DNA from: Acidipropionibacterium sp.
Lineage (GTDB): Bacteria; Actinomycetota; Actinomycetes; Propionibacteriales; Propionibacteriaceae
Length of the DNA stretch: 64,000 nucleotides
Direction of reading: 5' to 3'
Assembly: GCA_022647765.1 (NCBI GenBank)
Contig: JALCLH010000006.1
Location: forward strand, 175,533-239,532
The position numbers were made by a program, and so were the translations under genes. The stretch's first letter is position 1; each line of letters opens with the position of its first letter. This document shows positions 8,290 to 18,211 of the stretch, piece by piece. The notes under the pieces were generated by a model that worked only from the letters and a program-made list of their open reading frames with translations, searched no databases and was not told the origin of the DNA.

Positions 8290-9734
8290 CCCAGCGTCTC
8301 CCCGATCGACGCCAGGAGCCCATCGCTGCCGGCCCGCCCGGTCAGCATGACGCCGAAGGGCAGCCCCTCGACCTCGCCGGCCGGCACCGCGACGGCAGCC
8401 ATGTCGAGCAGGTTCGCGAAATTGGTGAACCGCCCCAGATCCGCGTTGACGCCGACCGGATCGGCGGCCACCGCGGCCAGCGTCGGGTGCTGGGTGGTGG
8501 TCGGGGTCAGCAGGGCGTCGACGCCGGCCATCCGGCGTGCCGCCTCGACCCCGAGCTCCCTCAGCCGCCGCTGGGCCCTCAACAGGTCGACCGCGCTCCA
8601 GGAGCCCGAGTTGAGCACGATGGCCGAGACAGTGGGATCGAGGCCCTCCCCGATCTCGTCGCGGTGCGCCTCGACGAACTCCCCGACCGCCTCGTGCCGC
8701 TGCGCCACCAGGGCCGACTCGTAGAGCATCCGCGCGGCCTCCAGCATCGGGTCCAGGTCGATCTCGACGACATCGATCCCCCCGTCCCGGCAGCTCCCGA
8801 CCACCTCGGCGAAGGCCTCGGCCCAGCCCGCAGCCAGGGCGCCGATCTGCTCGGGATGGGGGACGCCGATCCGCCGGCGCCGGTTCTCGGCACTGTCGAT
8901 GACGACGCCGTCCACCACAGTCTCGCCGAACCGCGCCTCCGCGATCTCGGCCGCCGGCGACGTCATCACCCCCAGAGCACTGCGTGCCAGCGGCAGCTCA
9001 CGGGCGAAGACGGTGACACAGTCCAGCGTCTGGCAGGCCGGCACGACCCCGATGGTGGGCACCAGGCCCCGGGTGGGTTTGAGCCCGACGATCCCATTGA
9101 GGGCCGCCGGGACCCGACCGGAGCCCGCGGTATCGGTGCCCAGGGCGATGTCGACGATCCCCAGCGCCACCGCGACGCCCGATCCGGCGCTCGAACCTCC
9201 GGAGATCCGCGACGGATCCCAGGCATTGCAAACCGCGCCGTAGGGGCTGCGGGTCCCGACCAGCCCGGTGGCGAACTGATCCAGGTTCGTCTTGCCGATC
9301 ACCAGCGCCCCGGCGGCCCGCAGCCGGGCCACCGCGGGGGCATCGGCGGACGGCTGGTACGCGTACGACGGGGCGCCGGCGGTGGTCGGCATCCCCGCCA
9401 CGTCGATGTTGTCCTTCACCGCGACCAGGACGCCGCGCAGCGGCAGATCGGCGCCGCCTCCTTCGGCGCTGCTTCCGGCATCATCGACTCCGACAGAAAC
9501 AGCGGCCGCCTCGTCGATCCTGCGCGCCTCGGCCAACGCGTCCTCGGCCTCGCGCAGATGGATCCACACCTCGGAACGATCCACCTCCGCGATCCGCCGG
9601 TAGGCGGCCTCGACCCGGTCGACAACACTCTCCGCAGCACTATTCATCCTGGTGAATCCCATGATCCGTTCGGCGACAGAGACTTCAGAGGTTCCAGAAA
9701 TCTCCGAAGTACCAACGTTCGTATTGGCGCTCAT
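8286..9734 (-). CDS. atzF: Allophanate hydrolase, amidase domain only
   Basis: 482 residues. Hydrolyses allophanate made by urea carboxylase to CO2 and ammonia. The amidase triad is visible: lysine in VLVAVKDNIDV and the two serines in ISGGSSAGSGVAVALG and GTDTAGSGRVPAALNG. The sequence after PVGVNADLGRFTNFANLLDM, with LDMAAVAVPAG, is typical of allophanate hydrolases. The protein ends soon after GVMLTGRAGSDGLLAS, whereas AtzF-type enzymes normally carry a further C-terminal domain of well over 100 residues, so that domain is absent here. The start ATG overlaps the urea carboxylase stop as ATGA; the end overlaps the TetR start. Confidence 0.9.
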   Translation of the reverse strand: MSANTNVGTSEISGTSEVSVAERIMGFTRMNSAAESVVDRVEAAYRRIAEVDRSEVWIHLREAEDALAEARRIDEAAAVSVGVDDAGSSAEGGGADLPLRGVLVAVKDNIDVAGMPTTAGAPSYAYQPSADAPAVARLRAAGALVIGKTNLDQFATGLVGTRSPYGAVCNAWDPSRISGGSSAGSGVAVALGIVDIALGTDTAGSGRVPAALNGIVGLKPTRGLVPTIGVVPACQTLDCVTVFARELPLARSALGVMTSPAAEIAEARFGETVVDGVVIDSAENRRRRIGVPHPEQIGALAAGWAEAFAEVVGSCRDGGIDVVEIDLDPMLEAARMLYESALVAQRHEAVGEFVEAHRDEIGEGLDPTVSAIVLNSGSWSAVDLLRAQRRLRELGVEAARRMAGVDALLTPTTTQHPTLAAVAADPVGVNADLGRFTNFANLLDMAAVAVPAGEVEGLPFGVMLTGRAGSDGLLASIGETLG

Positions 9735-12700
9735 GCCGCGTCCCTCCTCGCCTGCCCGGGGTCGATGGCCATCAGCACCTGCGCGGCACTGACCTGGGTC
9801 CCCGGCGTCACGTAGATCTCCCGGACCACCCCGGCAATGGGTGCCGCCACCTCCATCTCCATCTTCATCGCCTCGACCGAAGCCAGTCGCTGGCCGGCCT
9901 CGACCGCCTGCCCCGGCTCCACTTCGATCCGCCACACGTTGGAGGTCAGCGGCGCCCCGACGGCGGTGCAGCCATCGGGCACCCGGACCTCCTCGGGAGC
10001 CGCGAAGCTCTCCGGCTCGGGGGCGACGTCGAACTCGCCGGAGGCCCGCCAGCGCTCCTTCTCCTGCTCGAACGCGGCACTCTGGCGATCCTTGAAGGCG
10101 GCGATCGAATCCCCCTCCCGTGCCAGGAAGCGGGTGTACTCGGCGTTGTCGAATGCTCCTTCGGCGATCTCCACCTCGCCGCGTCCGGCCTCCACCTCGG
10201 CGCGCATCTCCAGCAGCTCCTCGGCCGAGACCGGATACCACTGGATGCGATCGAAGAACCGCAGCGACCAGGGATGCTCGGCGAACAGTCCGGTGTGGTG
10301 GAATCGGTTCCACACCTGAATGGTTCGGCCGACGAACTGGTAGCCGCCGGGACCCTCCATGCCGTAGATGCACAGATAGGCGCCGCCGATGCCGACCGAG
10401 TTCTCCGCGGTCCAGGTGCGGGCCGGGTTGTACTTGGTGGTCACCAGCCGGTGCCGCGGGTCGATCGGTGTGGCGACCGGCGCTCCCAGGTAGACATCGC
10501 CCAGCCCCAGCACCAGGTACTGCGCGTCGAACACCGTCCGGTAGACCTCGTCGACCGACTTCAGACCGTTGACGCGCCGGATGAACTCGATATTCCAGGG
10601 GCACCAGGGGGCGTCGTCGCGCACCGAGTTCATGTACCGCTCGGTGGCCAGCCGGGTCGCCGGGTCGTCCCAGGACAGCGGCAGCTTCACGGTCCGCGAG
10701 GGCACCGTGAGCCGGTCGGTGCTGGGCAGGGTGTCCTCGATCTGCTGGAGGGTCGCCACCAGATCGCTGGGGTGAATCCTGGCCGGATCGGCGTGGATCT
10801 GCAGGCTCCGGATGCCCGGGGTGAGATCAATCAGCCCGGGCAGATGGGCAGACTGCACGGCGTCCTGCAGGGCGTGGATGCGCATCCGCAGGCCGATGTC
10901 GAGCACCTGATCGCCGTACTCGACCAGCAGACTGGAGTCGCCGCTGCGGCGGTAGGTGACGTCGGGATGGCCGTGGACCGCCGTCCCGTCGGGCGATGAC
11001 GCCGTCGTCCCCGTCACCGCTGCGCAGCACCGAGACCGAGGAGCACCGCGCCCGAAGGTCCTCGGTGGCCCCCTCGCCGACCGGCACGAATCTCACCGTG
11101 TCCTCGGGGCGCAGCTGGCCGACCTTCCACAGTTCGCTGGAGGCCACCACCGCCGGGCAGGTGAAACCGCCCAGGCTCGGTCCGTCGGGGCCCAGAATGA
11201 TCGGGGTGTCGCCGGTGAAGTCCAGCGCCCCCACCGAGTAGGGGGTGTCGTGGATGTTGGAGGGGTGCAGGCCCGCCTCTCCACCGTCCTCCCGGGCCCA
11301 GTGCGGGTGCGGGCCGATCAGCCGGACCCCGGTGCGCGCCGAGTTGAAGTGCACGGTGTAGTCGGTGCCGAAGAGGGTCTCGATGTCGTCATGGGTGAAG
11401 AACTCCGGGGCGGCGTGCGGCCCCTCGGTGACGCCGATCCGCCATGAGTTGGTGAGCGCCGGACGCCGCTCGGGAGGGGTGGGCCCGCCCACCGGGGAGT
11501 CGGGTTCGGAGCCCGGACGCAGCACGTCGCCGGGCAGCAGAGCGCGACCCTCGTGCCCGCCGAAGCGGCCCAGGGTGAAGGTGGAGACGCTGCCGAGATA
11601 GGTGGGCTCGTCGAACCCGCCGCGGATCGCCAGGTAGACGCGCATCCCCTGGGTGGTGGCCGCGCCGACGTCCAGGGTCGCGCCCGCGGGCACCTCGACC
11701 GGCTGCCACATCGGAACGGGGACGGCGTCCAGGGTGGCGTCGGTGACCGCGCCGGTCAGGCAGATCACCGTCGGATGGCTGAATCTGAGGGTCGGGCCGG
11801 TGGAGGTGCACTCCAGGCCGGGGGCGGTCGCCGGGTTGCCGACCGCGAGATTGGCCTCGCGCAGCGAGAGATCGTCCATCGGGCCGGACGGCGGGACGCC
11901 GACCTTCCCACAGGCCGAGCCGCCCGGGAAGATCCTGGACGGTGGTCATCGCGCCGGGAGCCAGCACCTCGATCCGCGGCTCGGGGTCGGTCATCCCGGA
12001 CAGAGTCGAGGTGGAGTGGGAGATCTCGCGCACCTCGGGGAGGGTGACGATGCGGCGCAGCAGGCCGAGGTTGGTCTCGATACCGCGGATGCGGGTGGCA
12101 GCCAGAGCTGTGCCCAGGGCGTCCAGGGCGGCGTCGCGGGTCGGTCCGTAGGCGATGATCTTGGCGAGCATCGGGTCGTAGTCCAGGGTCACCTCGGTGC
12201 CGGTCTCGACCCAGCCGTCGACGCGGACGCCCTCTGGGAAGGAGGCCTCGGTGATGAGCCCGGCACAGGGCCGCCCGCCCAGGTTCGGGTCCTCGGCGTA
12301 GACCCTCGCCTCCACCGCGTGTCCCCTGGGGTGCGGGCGGGTCGGCGAATGAGCCCGTCGAGGGCCGACGGGCCCTGGCCGGCGAGTCGCAGCATCTGCT
12401 CGACGATGTCGATCCGGTAGACCTCCTCGGTCACCGGATGCTCCACCTGGAGGCGGGTGTTGACCTCCAGGAAAGGAGGCCTGACCGCGGGTGGGGTCGT
12501 AGACGAACTCGACGGTGCCGGCGGACCGGTAGTTCACCGATGCCGCCAGGGCGGCCGCCGAGGCGTGCAGGCTCTGGCGCAGCTCGTCGGACAGGCTGGG
12601 GGGCGGGCGCCTCCTCGACGACCTTCTGATTGCGCCGCTGCAGGGAGCAGTCCCGGTCGCCCAGGACCGCGACCCGGCCGGCGCCGTCGCCGATGATCTG

Positions 12701-13361
12701 CACCTCGACGTGGCGCGCCGGGCGGACCAGGCGCTCCAGGAAGACGCCGGAGGCGGCGAAGTTGCTGGCCGCCAGCCGACCCACCCGCTCGAAGGCGTCG
12801 GCCACCTCCTGCTCGGTGGAGCAGACCGTCATACCGATCCCGCCGCCACCGCCGGTGGCCTTGAGCATCACCGGCAGGCCCGATCCGCCGGGCCTCGGCG
12901 ACCGCCTGATCGGCGCTGTCCAGCAGTCCGGTTCCGGGCATCAGCGGGACGCCGGCCGCGGTCGCCAGGGCGCGGGCGGTGTGCTTGGGGCCGAAGGACT
13001 CCAGCTGTTCGGGGGTCGGGCCGACGAAGGCCAGGCCGGCGGCCTCGACCGCCCGGGCGAAGCCGGCGTTCTCGGACAGGAAGCCGTAGCCGGGGTGAAT
13101 GGCCCCGGCGCCGGTCGCCAGGGCGGCGGCGATCACGGCGTCCTGATCGAGATAGGAGTCGCGGGCCGGAGCCGGCCCGATCGGCACGGCGACGTCGGCC
13201 TCGCGGACGTGACGGGCCCCGACGTCGGCCTGGGAGTAGACGGCGACCGTGCGCAGGCCGAGCCGGCGGGCGGTGCGGATGATCCGGCAGGCGATCTCGC
13301 CGCGGTTGGCGATCAGTACCGTGTCGAAGGACCAGCCTGTCAGAGTCGTGCTGGCGCTCAT
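9731..13361 (-). CDS. uca: Urea carboxylase, biotin-dependent (about six frameshifts)
   Basis: About 1,200 residues when repaired; ATP- and biotin-dependent carboxylation of urea to allophanate. Domain order: biotin carboxylase N-terminal ([14 protein letters not shown]), ATP-grasp ([23 protein letters not shown]), biotin carboxylase C-terminal ([12 protein letters not shown]), the AHS2/KipA-like domain ([19 protein letters not shown]), the AHS1/KipI-like domain ([11 protein letters not shown]), and the C-terminal biotin carrier with [11 protein letters not shown]. Frame breaks lie near 12880, 12600, 12473, 12340, 11904 and 10990; most need one base removed from a short G or C run. All domains are conserved, so I read it as a real gene with sequence errors. 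The start has GAGGAGG upstream; ATGA overlaps occur at both ends. Confidence 0.92.
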
Positions 13362-14080
13362 CGGGCCTCCTCGGGCTCGGTGATGACCATCCGCAGCGGC
13401 GTCGGGTTGAAGTCGTTGCACGGATTGTTCATCTGGGGGCAGGCCGAGACGAAGACCAGAACGTCCATCTCGGCGCGCAGCGCGACCCGCTTGCCGGGGG
13501 CCGAGATGCCGTCGACGATGCCGAGGGTGCCGTCGGCTTCGACCGGCACATTCATGAACCAGTTGAGATTGCTCACCAGGTCGCGCACCCCCATGCCGTA
13601 CTTGGAGGCCTCGTAGAGGAAGTTCTCCCGGCAGCCGTGCTCGGCGTAGGTGTGGTGGCCGTAGCGCAGGGTGTTCGACTCCTTGGAGCAGGCGCCGCCG
13701 ATGGTGTCCTGGCGGTCCACCTCGTTGCCGACCACGGTCATCAGGGGGTTGCCGAGGTTGGATCGCAGCACCGTGCCGGTGCGCACGTAGACATTGCCGT
13801 TCATCGCGATGGTGTCGGGCACCGAGTAGCGCTCGTCGGTGTCGGCGGCGTTGTAGATGAGGCAGTCGCCGGACTCGTTGGCGCCGACGTCGACGATGGT
13901 GAGTACCTGGCCGGCCCTCACCGTCCCCGACCAGGGGGTGCGGGCGGCGACGATCTGGTCGCAGACCACCCGTCCCGGAACCATCGGTTCGGACAGATCG
14001 AGGACTGTTCCGGGGACGTAGGAGCCGGCGTCCAGAACGGCGTCGGGGGCGACGGTGGCGTATCCGAGTGCAGCAGTCAT
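13358..14080 (-). CDS. Urea amidolyase associated protein UAAP2 (DUF1989)
   Basis: 240 residues, frame intact. DUF1989-type protein encoded beside urea carboxylase in many bacteria; its exact role is not settled. Seen here: VPGTVLDLSEPMVPGRV, ANESGDCLIYNAADTDERY, CSKESNTLRYGHHTYAEHGC and NLNWFMNVPVEADG, with cysteines and histidines suited to metal binding. It starts 2 nt after the UAAP1 stop and its TGA overlaps the urea carboxylase ATG, so the three genes are co-translated. Confidence 0.88.
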   Translation of the reverse strand: MTAALGYATVAPDAVLDAGSYVPGTVLDLSEPMVPGRVVCDQIVAARTPWSGTVRAGQVLTIVDVGANESGDCLIYNAADTDERYSVPDTIAMNGNVYVRTGTVLRSNLGNPLMTVVGNEVDRQDTIGGACSKESNTLRYGHHTYAEHGCRENFLYEASKYGMGVRDLVSNLNWFMNVPVEADGTLGIVDGISAPGKRVALRAEMDVLVFVSACPQMNNPCNDFNPTPLRMVITEPEEAR

Positions 14081-14082
14081 GA

Positions 14083-14932
14083 TCACAGGCCTCGCGATTC
14101 TGCGTAGTCGACGGAGTTGAGATAGGCCCGGTGAGATTCCGGGGAGGAGTCCCACAGCGGATCGCCGGGGCCGGTGGGCCGGTCCCGCCAGGCGTGCACC
14201 CGCAGCAGCCCGCAGGTGAACTCCGGGCGCGGGTCGATGGGATGGGGGGTGTTGGCGATCAGGACGATGAGCGGCAGCTCGGCGATGAGATCGACCACCT
14301 TCCCGGGGCCGGCAGATCCGGTGAAGGTGAGGGCGCCGTCCGGCTCGACGTGGACGCCCTGGAAGAAGGAGACGCTGGGCGGCAGATCGCGCGGAACCAG
14401 GCCGTGCTTGCTGGCGGCCATCGTGAACAGCGAGCGGCCCGAGGGGCTGGCCGAGTCGGGGGTGTGCTGTCCGTACTTGCGGTCGCAGACCTGGTCGGTG
14501 GTCGTCCCGCACAGGGCGTCGTGGTGGCCGGAGTCGTCGGAGACGATGGTCGCCAGCACCCGTCCGTCGCCCGAGAGCAGCGGATGGCCGGTGGTGAGAT
14601 AGGCCTGCCAGGGGATCTTCTGGGTGTCGGCGACGTTGAGCCGCTCCCAGGGCTGGTCGGCGTTGTAGACGATGAGGTGGGCGCAGGCCTCTCCGGTCAC
14701 GTCTGTCAGCCTGATCCGGGTGCCCCTGGCGACCACTCGGTGGGTGTAGCCGCCGGCGGCCACGGTCTCGGCCCAGACCAGGCGGTTCGGGTTGATCCCG
14801 GCGGGCGGGTAGGGGGTGGTCCGGGCCGGCACATAGGCCATGGCGTCGGCGAGGGCGCCCGTCCTGGGATCGCGCGTCGGCCCGGGCCGACAGGACGGTT
14901 CCGGTGTCGTGAAGATCTGCTGTGATGGTCAT
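14083..14932 (-). CDS. Urea amidolyase associated protein UAAP1 (DUF1989; one frameshift)
   Basis: About 280 residues; paralogue of UAAP2. It starts MTITADLHDTG at ATG 14932 with GAGGAG upstream. One extra base in the run at 14858-14860 shifts the frame between ARSQD and GALADAMAYVPARTTPYPP. Conserved features include GEACAHLIVYNADQPWERLN, DSGHHDALCGTTTDQVCD and SVSFFQGVHVEPDGAL, ending CGLLRVHAWRD. A shortened protein from ATG 14841 would lack about 30 residues. It lies between the permease and UAAP2 in the urea carboxylase operon. Confidence 0.86.
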
Positions 14933-15001
14933 ACTTGGGGCTCCTCAGATATCAGACGAGGGTGTTGCAGAGATGCGGGATCGGTGCGAGCGAGGGCGCG
15001 T

Positions 15002-16615
15002 TCAGGCCGTGGTGGGCGCATTCCTCACCGGCGGATAGTCGTCGACCTCGACGGTCGGGACGAGGGTGGTGTGCGGGGCGAGATGGCGTCGCACCAGGAC
15101 CCCGACGGCCAGCGCGAGGGCGATGAACAGCACCGCGCACCACTGCAGCCACCAGGTGTGGCCGGTGAGGTCGAAGACCTCGGCGCGCGGCCAGGCGAGG
15201 TTGATCACCATGAAGGTCTGGTAGACCACGGCTGCGACGTTGACCGGCAGGGCCCAGCGGCCCATCGAGAACAGCGGCTTGCCCTCCTCGTCGACGTCGC
15301 GGCTGCCGAGCGGTCCGATGCCGGCCAGGCCCAGACGGCGTCTCCTCACTCGCAGCACCAGCAGCGGAACGGTGACGCCCATGTAGGCCAGGTAGAGCAT
15401 TGCGATGCACATGCTGGTCAGCGCGGTGAAGATGGCGCTGTTGCCGACGTTGATGAGCAGGGACAGCGCGGCCAGCGCGCCGACGGTGATCGCGGTGTAG
15501 ACGGGGGTTCCGGTTCGCGGCGAGACCCGGCCCAGGAAGCGGTATCCGGGAAGCGCCTTCTGGCGGGCCATCGAGTACATCATCCGGGAGCCGGAGGTCT
15601 GGACGGCCAGAGTGCACGAGCAGACGGCGATGGCGACGTCGACCAGCAGGATCCGGCCGCCGACCGGGCCGAGCACCGAGGTGAGGACCCAGGGCAGGCC
15701 CTCGGTGGCGAGGTGGCCGTCGGTGAGGCTGGGGGCGGCCAGCAGGGCGCCGAGAAGCAGCAGGGCGCCGCCGATTCCCGAGACGGTGAGGGCGTGGACG
15801 ATAGTGCGTGGGGTGGTGCGGCGGGGAGCGTGGGTCTCTTCGGAGAGCTCGCCGGCGGAGTCGAATCCGACCATGACGTAGGCGGCCATCAGGGCCGAGG
15901 CGAGCCAGCCGGAGATCGACGCGGTGCCCGGGGGCAGGCCCTGGGTGGTGAACAGCACCGCTGGTCCGCGCCGGGCGTGGAAGAGCAGGGCGGAGACGAT
16001 GGCGATGACGCCGACGATCTCCAGCACGACGCCGGTGGAGTTGACGATGGACATCAGCCGGACGCCGATGATGTTGATCGTGGTGGTGACCGCCAGCAGC
16101 ATGACGCCGAGCACGATGGCGTTCTGAGCGCCGGTGGGGGAGCCGACGGAGGTGTCCGCGCCGGGGCCGCCGATCATCTGGAAGCCCGACCAGACCGAGG
16201 GCAGCACGGCCTGCAGGGCGATGGCGGCGGTGGCCACGGTGAGGATCTGGGCGATGATCATCACCCAGCCGGTGAACCAGCCGATCCGCGGGCCGGCCAG
16301 CCGGGAGGACCACTGGAAGATCGCCCCGGAGATCGGGATGCGCGCGGAGAGGCTGGAGAAGTTGAGGGCGACGAGCATCTGGCCGGCGAAGACCAGCGGC
16401 CAGGTCCAGAAGAAGGCCGCTCCGCCGAAGCCGAAGCCCAGGGAGAAGAGCTGGAAGACGGTGGTGAGGATGGAGACGAAGGAGAATCCGGCGGCGAAGG
16501 AGGAGAACTTGCCGACCTTGCGGTGGAGCTCCTGCTGGTAGCCGAGGTCGGCGAGATCGAGATGCTCGGTGTCGGTCGACGACCGGCTGGAGGTGGGTGC
16601 GGCAATGTCTGTCAT
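15002..16615 (-). CDS. APC-superfamily permease of the urea carboxylase operon
   Basis: 537 residues, intact, about 12 membrane spans, N-terminus cytoplasmic. Helix 1 region FSSFAAGFSFVSILTTVFQL is followed by FFWTWPLVFAGQMLVALNFS and ARIPISGAIFQWSSRLAG, typical of the amino acid/GABA-choline permease branch; GFDSAGELSEETH is the family's conserved loop after TM6. GGGAG precedes ATG 16615. It is the first gene of the operon, so it probably imports urea or a urea-yielding amine; the substrate is inferred from position only. A 7-nt-arm palindrome lies just upstream. Confidence 0.88.
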   Translation of the reverse strand: MTDIAAPTSSRSSTDTEHLDLADLGYQQELHRKVGKFSSFAAGFSFVSILTTVFQLFSLGFGFGGAAFFWTWPLVFAGQMLVALNFSSLSARIPISGAIFQWSSRLAGPRIGWFTGWVMIIAQILTVATAAIALQAVLPSVWSGFQMIGGPGADTSVGSPTGAQNAIVLGVMLLAVTTTINIIGVRLMSIVNSTGVVLEIVGVIAIVSALLFHARRGPAVLFTTQGLPPGTASISGWLASALMAAYVMVGFDSAGELSEETHAPRRTTPRTIVHALTVSGIGGALLLLGALLAAPSLTDGHLATEGLPWVLTSVLGPVGGRILLVDVAIAVCSCTLAVQTSGSRMMYSMARQKALPGYRFLGRVSPRTGTPVYTAITVGALAALSLLINVGNSAIFTALTSMCIAMLYLAYMGVTVPLLVLRVRRRRLGLAGIGPLGSRDVDEEGKPLFSMGRWALPVNVAAVVYQTFMVINLAWPRAEVFDLTGHTWWLQWCAVLFIALALAVGVLVRRHLAPHTTLVPTVEVDDYPPVRNAPTTA

Positions 16616-16640
16616 GAGGGCTCCCAGGACGAGATACCAA

Positions 16641-16658
16641 ATCTGTCGTTTGACAGAT
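16641..16658. promoter_or_regulatory. Palindromic operator upstream of the urea carboxylase operon
   Basis: ATCTGTC-GTTT-GACAGAT: perfect 7-nt arms, 26 bp upstream of the permease start. A second GACAGAT lies at 16702-16708. Size and symmetry suit a TetR-type dimer; the regulator encoded at the operon's end is the obvious candidate. Confidence 0.6.
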
Positions 16659-16856
16659 AAGAGACTGCCTGAGCTACATCACCAAGGAGTTTCGGTCATG
16701 TGACAGATTTTGTTCCGGGTGTGACGGCTGTGTTGCAGAGTCGCAGAGCCGAGTGCGGGATGTTGGTGGGGGTGGTGTCGCCCGAGGGTGCCGGATGAGT
16801 CTCGTCCGCACCCTCGGTCGTTTCGTCCGCGCGTGGCGGCCAGTTCCCGACCTCGT

Positions 16857-16937
16857 GTGGTCCCGATCACTCCAGACAGGGGGTGTTTCGGTATCGCGAG
16901 CGCCGATCTCCGGCGTGTCGGGAGTGATCGGGACCAC
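16857..16937. repeat. Family A intergenic palindromic repeat, copy 1 (81 bp)
   Basis: Ends GTGGTCCCGATCACTCC and GGAGTGATCGGGACCAC are perfect 17-nt inverted arms. Other copies are at 27512-27592 and 42895-42975, with a decayed one at 30633-30713. The core diverges but the total length is fixed. Confidence 0.85.
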
Positions 16938-17065
16938 AGATCGTCGGCCTGGCCGGACTTTCGAGGCCCACGGCGCTGCGTCATCTCCACGCCCTGCAAG
17001 GCCAGAGGCTGGGGACCTGGGAGGGACTAGCTCTCGGGATCCACGAGCCTCGTGGCGACTGCGCT

Positions 17066-17107
17066 GATCTACTCTAAAGCGAATTTTAGAGTAGATCTTT
17101 AGAGTAG
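17066..17107. repeat. Inverted repeat GATCTACTCTAAA with a third half-site
   Basis: GATCTACTCTAAA (17066-17078) and TTTAGAGTAGATC (17085-17097) are perfect 13-nt arms with a 6-nt spacer; another TTTAGAGTAG follows directly at 17098-17107. The AT-rich arms stand out from the GC-rich background and look like protein-binding sites or a small hairpin. Confidence 0.55.
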
Positions 17108-17142
17108 GCGCCCGGTCGGCGAGGTGGGTGCCTGCGGCAGGG

Positions 17143-17218
17143 TGCACTTTTCACTCGCCTAAGGCCTGGTTCGCCGGTCTCATCCGATGAACCGGGTCTT
17201 AGGCGAGTGAAATGTTCA
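17143..17218. repeat. Family B intergenic palindromic repeat, copy 1 (76 bp)
   Basis: Arms TGCACTTTTCACTCGCCTAAG and CTTAGGCGAGTGAAATGTTCA, with an inner stem GGTTC/GAACC. In this copy the arm has C-G (GCCTAAG/CTTAGGC) where copy 5 has G-C, a compensatory change. Confidence 0.85.
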
Positions 17219-17281
17219 CGCCCATCCGGGGGAACAGGCTGTCTGGAGCGCCAAGCGGCCATCGGGTGGCCCTCGGCGCTG

Positions 17282-17333
17282 GATGTGTTACAGATCGGCC
17301 GAGTATGTAACACATCCGGGCGATGTGTTACAT
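17282..17333. repeat. Triple TGTTACA-type palindrome downstream of the P5CR-like gene
   Basis: ATGTAACACAT (17305-17315) and ATGTGTTACAT (17323-17333) are perfect 11-nt arms around 7 nt; GATGTGTTACAG at 17282-17293 is a third partial copy. Their position just past a stop would suit a terminator, but there is no U-tract. An operator is equally possible. Confidence 0.5.
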
Positions 17334-17361
17334 GCGGTGACATGGTCTCGGTGGGGCTGTG

Positions 17362-18159
17362 TCACAGCTCTGCAGCCCGCTGGGAGGCCGCGGCGACCGC
17401 CTCGATGAGCCCCGACCGCAGGCCGGCCCTCTCCAGGACTCGCACCCCCTCGATGGTCGTTCCGCCGGGGGAGCAGACGGCATCCTTCAGCTCCCCGGGA
17501 TGCTGGTCGGTCTCCAGCAGCAGCTTCGCCGTGCCGAGTAGGGATTGCAGCGCCAGCCGCTTGGCGACCGGCCGCTTCAGCCCCTGCTGGACGCCCTCCG
17601 TCGGCCAGCGCCTCCGCGATCATGGCTGCATAGGCCGGGATCCCGCCGGACAGTCCCGGTGACTGCGTCCATCAGCCTCTCGGGCACCCACTCGACCAGC
17701 CCGATGGCCGAGAACCAGCGCTGGAACTCGGCGCGCTCGTCGTCGGTGACGGTCGTCGCCTCCGAGAAGCCGAAGGCTCCCTCGGCCACCCGGGCCGGGG
17801 TGTTCGGCATCACCCGTCAGCACGCGGGGGCCGGCCGGCAGGTGCGCGGTCAGGGTCGCCATGTCCCAGCCGGCCACGATGGAGATGACGGCCTTGCCGT
17901 CGAGTCCGTCGCCGGCCTGGTCGAGGGCGACGGTCGCGTCCTGGGGCTTGACCGCCAGCAGGATGACGTCGGCCCTGCCGACGAGCTCGGCGATGCTCTC
18001 GGTGGTGGAGACGCCGGCCTCCTCGGCGCGCCGGCGCGCCGCCCGCAGGAGGTCCCAGGCCGTGACGTGATCGGCGGGAAGCGCCTCATGCGAGACCAGC
18101 CCTGCGCCGATGGCGCCGCCCATCTGTCCGAAACCGATGATGCCGAGATGAGAACTCAT
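17362..18159 (-). CDS. Pyrroline-5-carboxylate reductase-like protein (three frameshifts)
   Basis: About 265 residues when repaired. N-terminal Rossmann motif LGIIGFGQMGGAIGAGL, NAD(P)-site segment ADVILLAVKPQD, then MPNTPARVAEG and the C-terminal TGLSGGIPAYAAMIAEAL and DAVCSPGGTTIEGV, all hallmarks of ProC. Breaks near 17815, 17655 and 17602 each need one base removed, two of them in GGG runs. A second, intact ProC-like gene lies at 37655-38431, so this copy is redundant for proline synthesis. As the last gene of the acid-sugar operon it may reduce another imine or keto substrate; that role is inference. Confidence 0.82.
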
Positions 18160-18211
18160 GATGTGTCCTTCCGAGGGGATGTCGTGAGGAGGCGATGAAG
18201 GGCCTCAGGTG

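Larger units (their letters stand above)
16616..17361. other. 746-bp intergenic region packed with palindromes
   Basis: No coding gene is supported. It holds the urea-operon operator (16641-16658), a family A repeat, a triple CTACTCTAAA-type palindrome, a family B repeat and a triple TGTTACAT-type palindrome, each listed separately. Its right end is the 3' side of the P5C-reductase-like gene, so both flanking genes are on the minus strand. Confidence 0.7.

Noticed and set aside
14840..16660. 606-codon plus-strand open frame over the permease
   Set aside because: Exact antisense of a clear 12-span permease; composition is low-complexity G/D/E.
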